A DNA stretch of 64,000 bases from Subtercola boreus. GTDB lineage: Bacteria > Actinomycetota > Actinomycetes > Actinomycetales > Microbacteriaceae. The notes below the pieces were generated by a model. The model searched no databases. It was not told the DNA's origin and saw only the letters and a list, made by a program, of their open reading frames with translations. Position 1 is the stretch's first letter; each line of letters opens with the position of its first letter. This document shows, in pieces, positions 6,700-13,889 of this stretch. The stretch is from NCBI RefSeq assembly GCF_006716115.1, contig NZ_VFOO01000001.1:496001-560000 (forward strand), in the 5' to 3' direction. Made by a program: the position numbers and the translations under genes.

Positions 6700-8906
6700 C
6701 GCTCTGTCACGGCGGCTCGGAGCGGCGCGTGCGCGAACTCCCGCACGCCGTCGTCGAACGACACTGAGGGGGTCCAGCCGAGCTCTGAACGGAGACGCTC
6801 GCTCGACGCGGTGATGTGCCGCACGTCGCCGAGCCGGAACTCTCCGGTCACGACCGGTGCGAGCCCGCCCGAGAAACGGCTGAGCGCTTCGGCGAGATCG
6901 CCGATGGTGTGCACAGTCCCGCTCCCCACGTTGAAGGCGCGGAAGGTGGAATCCGGGCCTGTCGCCGTGCTGTCGAGGGCGGCGAGGTTGGCGGAGGCGA
7001 CGTCGGCCACGTGCACGAAGTCCCGCCGTTGCCGGCCGTCCTCGAAGACCCGGGGCGCCTCGCCGCGCTCGATCGCCGAGCGGAACAATGAAGCGACGCC
7101 GGCGTACGGCGTGTTCTGCGGCATGCCCGGGCCGTACACGTTGTGGTACCGGAGCGCGATGGCCCGGCCGCCGGTCGAGCGGGCCCAGGAGGTGGCGAGG
7201 TACTCCTGGGAGAGTTTGCTGGAGGCGTAGACGTTGCGGGGGTCGAGCGGGTCGTCCTCCGAGATGAGAGCGGGAACGAGCGCGAGACCTGTCGCGGGGT
7301 CGACGGGGTCGAAGCGACCCGCTTCGAGGTCGCTCTGCTGGCGCGCGGGCGGGCGGAGGGTGTCGCCGGTTCCGGATGCCCGGCGGTAGCTCCCCTCGCC
7401 GTAGACCACCATCGACGAGGCCATCACGAGCCGGCCGATGCCGGCCCGTGTCATCCCGGCCAGCAGGATTGCGGTGCCGAGCTCATTGCTGGCGACATAG
7501 TCGGGCGCGTCGAGGAAGTCGACCCCGAGCCCGACCTTGGCGGCCTGGTGGCAGACCACGGTCACACCGGCCAGCGCGGCGGCGACGGCCTGCGGGTCGG
7601 TGACGTCGCCGAGGAGGAATTCGACCCCGGGGTCGTCGTCGAAGGGCCCCGCGGCCGGGGCTCCGCCTGCCGCTGCTGGGCCTGCCGCTGCTGGGCCTGC
7701 TGCTGAGGGGACTGCCGCTGCTGGGCCTGCCGCTGCGGGGACTGCCGCGTGCACGTCGGGCCGCAGGGAGTCGAGCACGCGCACAGACCAGCCCCGGTCC
7801 CGCGCCTGCCGCACGATGGCGGAGCCGATGAACCCGGCACCGCCCGTCACGAGGAGCAGCCGGCCGGCGTCGACATCGCTGCTGCCGGTCACGACGGCTG
7901 TGCCGTCTGCCGGAACCGCGCCGTCTGCCAAAACCGCTCCGTCGGCCGGAACCGCGCCGTCTGCTGGAACCGCGCCTGCTGCCGGCACTGCGTACGCCAG
8001 TACGCGTTCCACCTCTGCGGGCGCGATCAACTCGCGGGGCTCGTAGTCGACCGGGATGGCCGCCACGATGGCCTCGATCGCGCGGATGATGCGGGGCTGG
8101 GCATCCCGCAGCCGCCGGAAGACCAGGTCGGCACTGACCGAATCGGATGACGTGTCAGCCGTCCCGTCAGCGGTCTCGTCGGAGGGCGTGTCGGCGCTCG
8201 GCGCCAGGCCCGCGTCGGCGTCCGTCACGAACGAGAGGTTCACCGTGCCGATGTTCAGTTCCGCGGCGAGGGTCACCTCGGGCACCAGCGTCATGTTCAC
8301 CGTGTGGGCTCCTGCGGCCCGGAACCAGACCGACTCGGCGCGGGTCGAGAACCGGGGGCCCTGGATCACGACGACGGTGCCTGTGGAGGAGAAGACCTCG
8401 CCCGCCGCCGTGAGCGCGCCCGCAGCGAGGCCGTGGAGGGAGGGGCAGAACGGATCCGCCGCGGCGAGGTGCTGCACGCTGCCCCGGTCGAAGAACGTGT
8501 CGGGCCGGCCCCAGGTGCGGTCGATGAACTGGTCGGTGAGCACGAGAGTGCCCGGCGGAACGTCGGGGCTGACCCCGCCGACGGCCGCTGAGGACACGAT
8601 CGCCCGCACGCCGAGCGACTTCAGCGCCCAGATGTTCGCGCGATAGTTGATCCGGTGCGGCGCGACGGAATGGTCGGCGCCGTGACGCGTCAGGAATGCC
8701 ACGCTCCGGCCATCGATCCGGCCCACCGTGATGGGGCTCGACGTCTCGCCGAACGGAGTCGGAACGGTGACCTCGACGACCCTGTCGTCGCTGCCGTCGA
8801 ACAGACTGTAGAGACCCGATCCACCGATCACAGCGATGCGCGGCTGCTCGGTCAGAGCGGGATGGGCTGCGGCGACGGGTGTGTCGGAGGGTGACGCTTC
8901 AGGCAT
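6696..8906 (-). CDS. Fusion of S-methyl-5'-thioadenosine phosphorylase with an NAD-dependent sugar epimerase/dehydratase
   Basis: 736 residues. Residues about 22-290 are a purine nucleoside phosphorylase of the MTAP type (RIAVIGGSGLYSLF, LTRHGADHSVAPH, SSAAVGG, QGPRFSTRAES, VNMTLVPE). Methylthioadenosine is split by such enzymes to adenine and methylthioribose-1-phosphate. Residues about 350-730 are an extended short-chain dehydrogenase of the NAD-epimerase family (VTGGAGFIGSAI, MASSMVVYGE, and catalytic Tyr560 and Lys564 in NVYASSKLS). An Ala/Pro/Asp-rich repeat joins them at about 305-335, and a second Ala-rich repeat of 15-bp units interrupts the Rossmann fold at about 389-414. In mycobacteria the two activities are separate adjacent genes as I recall. 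The fusion suggests channelling of methylthioribose-phosphate into an epimerised sugar. One frame is open throughout, so this is not a read-through artefact. Confidence 0.9.
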   Translation of the reverse strand: MPEASPSDTPVAAAHPALTEQPRIAVIGGSGLYSLFDGSDDRVVEVTVPTPFGETSSPITVGRIDGRSVAFLTRHGADHSVAPHRINYRANIWALKSLGVRAIVSSAAVGGVSPDVPPGTLVLTDQFIDRTWGRPDTFFDRGSVQHLAAADPFCPSLHGLAAGALTAAGEVFSSTGTVVVIQGPRFSTRAESVWFRAAGAHTVNMTLVPEVTLAAELNIGTVNLSFVTDADAGLAPSADTPSDETADGTADTSSDSVSADLVFRRLRDAQPRIIRAIEAIVAAIPVDYEPRELIAPAEVERVLAYAVPAAGAVPADGAVPADGAVLADGAVPADGTAVVTGSSDVDAGRLLLVTGGAGFIGSAIVRQARDRGWSVRVLDSLRPDVHAAVPAAAGPAAAVPSAAGPAAAGPAAAGGAPAAGPFDDDPGVEFLLGDVTDPQAVAAALAGVTVVCHQAAKVGLGVDFLDAPDYVASNELGTAILLAGMTRAGIGRLVMASSMVVYGEGSYRRASGTGDTLRPPARQQSDLEAGRFDPVDPATGLALVPALISEDDPLDPRNVYASSKLSQEYLATSWARSTGGRAIALRYHNVYGPGMPQNTPYAGVASLFRSAIERGEAPRVFEDGRQRRDFVHVADVASANLAALDSTATGPDSTFRAFNVGSGTVHTIGDLAEALSRFSGGLAPVVTGEFRLGDVRHITASSERLRSELGWTPSVSFDDGVREFAHAPLRAAVTER
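7665..7739. repeat. 15-bp tandem repeat, five copies, inside the epimerase domain
   Basis: Five units close to GCCTGCCGCTGCTGG in a row, coding on the minus strand for an Ala/Gly/Pro-rich loop inserted after the first Rossmann strands of the epimerase half. Confidence 0.9.
7902..7991. repeat. 18-bp tandem repeat, five copies, in the MTAP-epimerase linker
   Basis: Five 18-bp units close to GCCGTCTGCCGGAACCGC. On the minus strand they encode VPADGA-like hexapeptides forming the inter-domain linker of the fusion protein. Confidence 0.9.
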
Positions 8907-8941
8907 GGTTCACGGTAACAGCCTCCGGGAACCGTGGGCGC

Positions 8942-9898
8942 TCACAGGTCGTCGTCGTCGATCTCGCTGCGTTCGAAGGGAACGGCCGAACTCATCGGTG
9001 GGCGCGCGTGGCGCGGGTGCACGGAAGCGCCCTCCGCCAGGTACACCTCGTTCGGCTGGCCCGCATCGGACTGTTTGACCGACGAGATCCAGATGGACTC
9101 CGGATGCACGTCGTCTCCCGCGCGCACGTCTTCTGCCGTGCGGAGCTTCGCCACGCGGTGGATGAGCGTGCCGAAGCCGATCTTCACGAGAACGTCGGCG
9201 ACGCAGAGGGACACCTGCATCGTGGTGGCCCAGCCGCCGCCGTCGCCGAACACCTGGATCAGGTAGACCAGCGGGTAGACCACCCAGCCGGAGAGCATCA
9301 GGATCGTCGCCGAGCGCATCCAGGAGGCTGCCTGGGTCGTCAGCGAGGGAAGCGATCGGCGCACGCACCGGATGAGCAACACGTTCGTGATGATCCAGAA
9401 GACGCCACTGATACCGCCCCAGATCAGGAGCTGGGCCTGGCTCTGGCCCTCATCGATCACGATTGCGCCGAGGAAACCACTGAAGATCATGGCGAACGAG
9501 CTGGCACCCACGATGAGCTGCGTACGGCGGAGCGCCGGTCCGACGACACTGCAGACGGCGAGCAGCTCGAACGTCAGCAGGGGAACGGTGACCGACCAGT
9601 CGGTGTACCGCAGGGCGAACATCATCACCGCATTGCCGTTCGGCACGTAGGTGTCGCCCGTGAGCGTGTAGCTCGACAGGAAGGTGGTGATCAGAAGCAG
9701 GTACGACACGAACGCGACGCCCGTGACGGTCAGTCTGGCCACAACGGCCGGCCGGAAACGGGATCCGACCTCCGACCGGGTCGTCACGCTCCGGGCGAAC
9801 CCGGCGAGCAGCGCCAAGCCTGCGACGACGAGGAAATAGAGCGTGAGAAGGTACTGCGGCTGGCTGAGGGTCGCCAGCCAGGGGGCCGAAGCGGTCAT
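8942..9898 (-). CDS. Microbial rhodopsin, DTE-type light-driven proton pump
   Basis: 318 residues with seven predicted helices. Helix C reads RYTDWSVTVPLLTFEL, giving Arg97, Asp100 (proton acceptor), Thr104 and Glu111 (proton donor), the DTE set of proteorhodopsin/xanthorhodopsin pumps. Helix F has the WVVYP retinal-pocket motif (Trp205-Pro209). Helix G has Asp235 and the Schiff-base Lys239 in ADVLVKIGFG. Leu108 sits at the proteorhodopsin spectral tuning site, predicting green absorption. The helix B position that carries the His partner of the acceptor in proteorhodopsin aligns by eye with Ser65. A soluble tail of about 70 residues follows helix G, with a DDDD patch at the very end. It lies 4 bp after the DUF7882 gene. 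No retinal synthesis genes are in the window. Confidence 0.93.
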   Translation of the reverse strand: MTASAPWLATLSQPQYLLTLYFLVVAGLALLAGFARSVTTRSEVGSRFRPAVVARLTVTGVAFVSYLLLITTFLSSYTLTGDTYVPNGNAVMMFALRYTDWSVTVPLLTFELLAVCSVVGPALRRTQLIVGASSFAMIFSGFLGAIVIDEGQSQAQLLIWGGISGVFWIITNVLLIRCVRRSLPSLTTQAASWMRSATILMLSGWVVYPLVYLIQVFGDGGGWATTMQVSLCVADVLVKIGFGTLIHRVAKLRTAEDVRAGDDVHPESIWISSVKQSDAGQPNEVYLAEGASVHPRHARPPMSSAVPFERSEIDDDDL

Positions 9899-9902
9899 CC
9901 GG

Positions 9903-10241
9903 TCAACTCCTCGACTTGGTCATCGACGAACTGTGCGGAAGGCTTCCGGGTTCGGGGAGGAAGAAAAGTCCGGCCCCGCTGTTGGCGGACTCCATCAGCA
10001 CCTCGATCCACTCGCGGTTGATGGAGGGAATGCGGCTGCCGAAGTACCGATAGTAGAGAGTGCTCGACGGGTCGAGCCAGATGGAGCTCCGGCCGCTACC
10101 CACGTCGGCGGAGTCGTTCCACGAGAACACGAAACTCTCGCGGCGGCGGAGTTTCGCGGTGATCACGATCTGGAGATGCTGGAGAGCCCGGTCATCGAAA
10201 CTGATCTCGATGCTCGGGTTGCCGTAGAGCAGAAGGCCCAA
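9903..10241 (-). CDS. DUF7882-type small protein (often labelled ATP-dependent DNA ligase in Microbacteriaceae)
   Basis: 112 residues from a TTG (the frame begins LLLYGNPSIEISFDDRAL). The conserved body includes DRALQHLQIVITAKLRRRESF, FSWNDS, GRSSIWLDPS, FGSRIPSINREWIEVL and SANSGAGL. This small family is widespread in Microbacteriaceae, and its usual DNA-ligase label is unsupported by any ligase motif. Function unknown. The stop is 4 bp before the rhodopsin ATG, so the two genes are very likely co-translated. Confidence 0.8.
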   Translation of the reverse strand: MGLLLYGNPSIEISFDDRALQHLQIVITAKLRRRESFVFSWNDSADVGSGRSSIWLDPSSTLYYRYFGSRIPSINREWIEVLMESANSGAGLFFLPEPGSLPHSSSMTKSRS

Positions 10242-10253
10242 AGCCGGCCGCGC

Positions 10254-10361
10254 CTAGAGGCTCTGCGGATCGGGATCGGCGGGAGCTCCACCCGACGCCG
10301 TGTCCTCTTCGGTTTCGGCGTCATGATCGGCGTCGTGCTCCGGTTGCTTCTTGTCGGTCAT
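10254..10361 (-). CDS. Possible 35-residue acidic peptide
   Basis: An ATG-to-TAG frame just upstream of the DUF7882 gene on the same strand encodes 35 residues rich in Asp, Glu and His (EHDADHDAETEEDTASGG). Only a weak ribosome site precedes it. Its position 12 bp ahead of the DUF7882-rhodopsin pair fits a leader ORF, but a chance frame cannot be excluded. Confidence 0.35.
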   Translation of the reverse strand: MTDKKQPEHDADHDAETEEDTASGGAPADPDPQSL

Positions 10362-10506
10362 GGCTCAAAAATACTGGGTCGCGCGAGGGGCAGGATGCGG
10401 CGTGGCGGGGGACTTGTGCGATCCCGGAAACCGCCCTATGCTCGTGCGCTTCCAAGCGCCCTGCCGGTCCTCAGCACCCCGTCGGCCCTCAGCGCCCTGC
10501 CGGCCC

Positions 10507-11880
10507 CTAGCACTCGACGACGTTCAGCGCCAGGCCACCGCGCGACGTCTCCTTGTACTTGTCCTTCATGTCCGCGCCGGTCTCCCGCATCGTCTTGATC
10601 GCGGCGTCGAGAGAGACGTGGTGTTCGCCGTCGCTCCGCACAGCCATCCGGGCTGCGGTGATCGCCTTCACCGCCCCGACCGCGTTCCGCTCGATGCAGG
10701 GGATCTGCACGAGCCCGCCGACCGGGTCGCAGGTCAGGCCCAGGTTGTGCTCGATGCCGATCTCAGCCGCCATCTCCACCTGCTTCGCCGAACCGCCGAG
10801 CACTTCGGCAAGCCCGGCTGCGGCCATCGAGCAGGCCGATCCGACCTCCCCCTGGCAGCCCACCTCCGCACCGGAGATGGAGGCGTTCTCCTTGAAGAGG
10901 ATGCCGATCGCCGTGGCCGCGAGCAGGAACCGCACTACGTCGTCGTCGCTCGCACCCGGAACGAACCGCACGAAATACGAGAGCACCGCGGGGATGATGC
11001 CGGCCGCCCCGTTCGTCGGAGCGGTGACGACGCGCCCGCCGGCCGCGTTCTCCTCGTTCACGGCGAGGGCGAAGAGGGTCACCCACTCCATGGCGCGGAG
11101 AGGATCCTGCAGGTCGGGGTTCTGCTCCAGCTGGGCCAGCTGCGCCGCCGCCCGGCGACGCACCCGCAGCCCACCCGGCAGCGTTCCGGTGGCCGCGCAG
11201 CCGCGCTCGATGGTCTGCTGCATGACCTCCCAGATGTGCAGCAGGCCCGACCGCACCTCTGCCTCGCTCCGCCAGGCAAGCTCGTTCTGCATCACGATGT
11301 CGCTCACCCGGAGGCCCGTGCGCTCGCACAGGTCGACGAGCTGCGCGCCACTGGTGAAGGGGTGCGGAACGGGCGTCGGATCGTGGACGAGGATCGTGCG
11401 ACCCGCTTCGTCCTCGTCGAGCACGAAGCCGCCGCCGACGGAGAAGTACTCGCGCTGGTCGATCAGAGCGCCGTCATCCCCGAGGGCAGCGAACCGCATC
11501 CCGTTGCTGTGGAAGGCGAGGCGCTCCCGGCGGTGCATCACGATGTCCTTCCGCCAGTCGAAGGGCACCGGATGTTCGCTCGCGAGCATCAGCGACCCGC
11601 CTTCCGACTGGCGCTCGACCGTGACGTCGGCCGTCAGGGGATCGACCAGGTGCGGCTGCTCGCCCGAGAGCCCGAGCATCACCGCCTTGATCGTGCCGTG
11701 GCCGTGCCCGGTCGCCCCGAGGGAACCGAAGAGGTCGACGCGCACCGATCGCACTGAGGTGAGCCGGTCATCCTGCTGCAACCGAGAGATGAAGAGGTAC
11801 GCCGCGCGCATCGGGCCGACCGTGTGCGAGCTCGACGGGCCGATGCCGATGGAGAAGAGGTCGAACGCGCTGAGGCTCAT
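10507..11880 (-). CDS. sdaA: L-serine ammonia-lyase (L-serine dehydratase), single-chain iron-sulfur type
   Basis: 457 residues, full length for the fused alpha/beta form. The beta domain begins [18 protein letters not shown] near residue 10. The alpha domain carries three cysteines, Cys350 (GSACSMAA), Cys384 (LTCDPVGG) and Cys395 (IPCIERN), spaced as the ligands of the [4Fe-4S] cluster. The enzyme deaminates L-serine to pyruvate and ammonia in the cytosol. It stands alone, with a 145-bp gap downstream and a divergent phosphoesterase upstream. The C-terminus ends in NVVEC. Confidence 0.95.
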   Translation of the reverse strand: MSLSAFDLFSIGIGPSSSHTVGPMRAAYLFISRLQQDDRLTSVRSVRVDLFGSLGATGHGHGTIKAVMLGLSGEQPHLVDPLTADVTVERQSEGGSLMLASEHPVPFDWRKDIVMHRRERLAFHSNGMRFAALGDDGALIDQREYFSVGGGFVLDEDEAGRTILVHDPTPVPHPFTSGAQLVDLCERTGLRVSDIVMQNELAWRSEAEVRSGLLHIWEVMQQTIERGCAATGTLPGGLRVRRRAAAQLAQLEQNPDLQDPLRAMEWVTLFALAVNEENAAGGRVVTAPTNGAAGIIPAVLSYFVRFVPGASDDDVVRFLLAATAIGILFKENASISGAEVGCQGEVGSACSMAAAGLAEVLGGSAKQVEMAAEIGIEHNLGLTCDPVGGLVQIPCIERNAVGAVKAITAARMAVRSDGEHHVSLDAAIKTMRETGADMKDKYKETSRGGLALNVVEC

Positions 11881-11936
11881 GGGCGGCCAGTTTACGCTCC
11901 GGCAGCCGTGCTGCCCCGGAGGCCCTGACGTATCGT

Positions 11937-12470
11937 GTGCACGTGACCCGTCTCCTTCTCCTGGCCGACACCCACCTCCCCAAGCGCGCCCGCGACCTGC
12001 CGCCTGAGGTCTGGCAGGCGGTGGATGCCGCGGATGTCGTCTTCCACGCCGGCGACTGGGTCGACCTCCGCACGTACGAGCGGCTCACCGCGCGTGTCGC
12101 CGCGGCCGGCGGCCGGTTCGTCGGGGTCTGGGGCAACAACGACGGGCCAGAGCTCAGAGCGGTGCTGCCCGAAGTCGCGACACGGGATGTCGGAGGCCTC
12201 CGCTTCGCGATGACCCACGAGACCGGACCGGCCACCGGCCGCGAGGCCCGCGCCGATGCCGCCTTCCCCGACGTCGACGTGCTCGTCTTCGGCCACAGCC
12301 ACATCCCCTGGGACTCCGTCACGCCCGGCGGCCTCCGCCTCCTCAACCCCGGCTCGCCCACCGACCGCCGCCGCCAGCCCTTCTGCACCTACCTCACGGC
12401 CACGGTCGCCCCCGCCCCCGCCCCCGCGGTCCTCACCGACGTGACCCTGCACCGCCTCCCTCCCCGCTGA
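11937..12470 (+). CDS. YfcE/MJ0936-type metallophosphoesterase
   Basis: 177 residues. Calcineurin-like motifs are in order: LADTHLPK near residue 9, [16 protein letters not shown], a histidine in AMTHETG, and FGHSHIPW with [11 protein letters not shown]. These bind two divalent metals in small phosphodiesterases. A GTG at 11937 or 11943 is the start. The gene diverges from sdaA across 56 bp. The natural substrate of such proteins is generally unknown. Confidence 0.88.
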   Translation: MHVTRLLLLADTHLPKRARDLPPEVWQAVDAADVVFHAGDWVDLRTYERLTARVAAAGGRFVGVWGNNDGPELRAVLPEVATRDVGGLRFAMTHETGPATGREARADAAFPDVDVLVFGHSHIPWDSVTPGGLRLLNPGSPTDRRRQPFCTYLTATVAPAPAPAVLTDVTLHRLPPR

Positions 12471-12504
12471 CTCCACCACCCGCATCACGAATCCGAAACA
12501 CCAC

Positions 12505-12539
12505 AAGTTGTCGCTCCGACTGCACCAGAACGACAACTT
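12505..12539. repeat. 9-bp inverted repeat with 17-nt loop
   Basis: A perfect stem AAGTTGTCG/CGACAACTT downstream of the phosphoesterase, with a T run of three. It could be a weak terminator, a protein-binding dyad or one copy of a dispersed palindromic element; only one copy was seen in this window. Confidence 0.6.
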
Positions 12540-12781
12540 TCAGCGTTTCGATTTAGTTCCGGCTCGGTGTGCGCGCTCGAGAGGCGTGCCTGGCTGATCT
12601 CCGGCGTGGCGCGTCTGGGCGCGAAGAACGCCATTTAAAGCGCGAAACTCGGCTAGTCCACCGTCCGGAGGGCTGCCGAGTCCACTTTGCCGCGCTAGTG
12701 CACGACACGGTGAGACTCCATCACGTTCTGGATGCACTGGTCCAGCGCGGAGGCGGTGGCTGGGGGCTGTGGCAAGGGGCG

Positions 12782-12809
12782 TTGCGCTGACAGTTACTCA
12801 GGCTACAAT
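12782..12809 (+). promoter_or_regulatory. Predicted sigma-70-type promoter of the moxR operon
   Basis: TTGCGC at 12782-12787 and TACAAT at 12804-12809 are separated by 16 bp and lie 33 bp before the moxR ATG. They are a good match to the actinobacterial housekeeping consensus. Confidence 0.5.
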
Positions 12810-12842
12810 CGGGCGCACCAGTGCCGAAAAGCGGGAGCAGCT

Positions 12843-13886
12843 ATGACAGACCGGGCCACCAGCAGAGCAGCCGAATCGTCCGGAGCGAGCCAGGCCGACC
12901 TGCAGCAGAACGGCGACATGGAGGAGTTCGGCCGCCTGTCGGCCGCGATCCTCGCGAACCTGCGAATGGTGATCAACGGCAAGGACGAGGTCGCCGCCCT
13001 CGCGCTGATCGTGCTGCTCTCCGAGGGTCACCTGCTCGTCGAAGACGTTCCGGGTGTCGGCAAGACGACCCTGGCCAAGGCTCTGGCCCGTTCGGTCGGC
13101 TGCACGGTGAGCCGCATCCAGTTCACGCCCGACCTGCTGCCGTCCGACGTGACCGGCGTCTCCATCTACAACCAGCACGAGCGGGAGTTCGAGTTCAAGC
13201 CCGGCGCCATCTTCGCGAACATCGTCATCGCCGACGAGATCAACCGCGCCTCGCCGAAGACGCAGTCGGCGCTCCTGGAGTGCATGGAGGAGCGCCAGGT
13301 CTCGATCGACGGCCAGACCTACTTCCTCGAGCCGCCCTTCAGCGTCGTCGCCACCCAGAACCCGATCGAGATGGAGGGCACCTACGCACTCCCCGAGGCG
13401 CAGCGCGACCGGTTCATGGTGCGGGTGTCGATGGGGTACCCGGATGCCCGTGCCGAGCTCGCGATGCTGCACAACCGTGAGCAGCAGAGCCCGCTCGACC
13501 AGCTCGCCGCCGTCGTCACCCGCCAGCAGCTGCAGCGCATGATCGAGACCGCCCGGAATGTCTTCGTCTCCCCGGCGGTCGAACAGTATGCGGTGAACAT
13601 CGCCCAGGCCACGAGGCGGGATCCCGACATCCGGCTCGGCGTGAGCCCCCGCGCGACCCTGCACCTGGTTCGTGCTGCCAAGGTCGCCGCGGCCCTCGAC
13701 GGCCGGGAGTTCGTGTTGCCCGACGACATCGATGCGCTGGTCGTGCCGGTGCTGGCGCACCGACTGCTGCTCACCCGACGTTCGCTCTCCGACAACCGCG
13801 TCGGCGGGGTGGCGGCGCACGACGAGGTGCTGCGCCGCATCGTCCGGAACACCCCCGTTCCCCTCGTCGCGGCGAGGATGGCGTAG
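12843..13886 (+). CDS. MoxR family AAA+ ATPase
   Basis: 347 residues. The ATG at 12843 is preceded by GGGAGC and agrees with family starts; an upstream in-frame ATG at 12732 would lie before the predicted promoter. The Walker A motif is VPGVGKTTLAKA (about 67-78), Walker B is VIADEINRAS, followed by VVATQNPIEMEGT (sensor 1 region) and the arginine-finger region EAQRDRF. MoxR ATPases act as chaperones for metal or VWA proteins and are typically coupled to DUF58 and transglutaminase proteins, exactly as in the next two genes. Confidence 0.95.
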   Translation: MTDRATSRAAESSGASQADLQQNGDMEEFGRLSAAILANLRMVINGKDEVAALALIVLLSEGHLLVEDVPGVGKTTLAKALARSVGCTVSRIQFTPDLLPSDVTGVSIYNQHEREFEFKPGAIFANIVIADEINRASPKTQSALLECMEERQVSIDGQTYFLEPPFSVVATQNPIEMEGTYALPEAQRDRFMVRVSMGYPDARAELAMLHNREQQSPLDQLAAVVTRQQLQRMIETARNVFVSPAVEQYAVNIAQATRRDPDIRLGVSPRATLHLVRAAKVAAALDGREFVLPDDIDALVVPVLAHRLLLTRRSLSDNRVGGVAAHDEVLRRIVRNTPVPLVAARMA

Positions 13887-13889
13887 CTC

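Larger units (their letters stand above)
12471..12842. other. 372-bp intergenic region with a perfect 9-bp inverted repeat
   Basis: No convincing gene. Near its left end the 9-mer AAGTTGTCG (12505-12513) and its complement CGACAACTT (12531-12539) flank a 17-nt loop. The middle (about 12540-12740) is less GC-rich and the short frames in it resemble no protein I know. The right end carries the moxR promoter. Confidence 0.6.

Noticed and set aside
9903-10241. ATP-dependent DNA ligase label for the DUF7882 protein
   Set aside because: At 112 residues it lacks the KxDG adenylation motif and other ligase domains; the label is a known-style misannotation.
12540-12737. 65-codon minus-strand frame in the large gap
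   Set aside because: No ribosome site, no known domain and no coding-like codon pattern.
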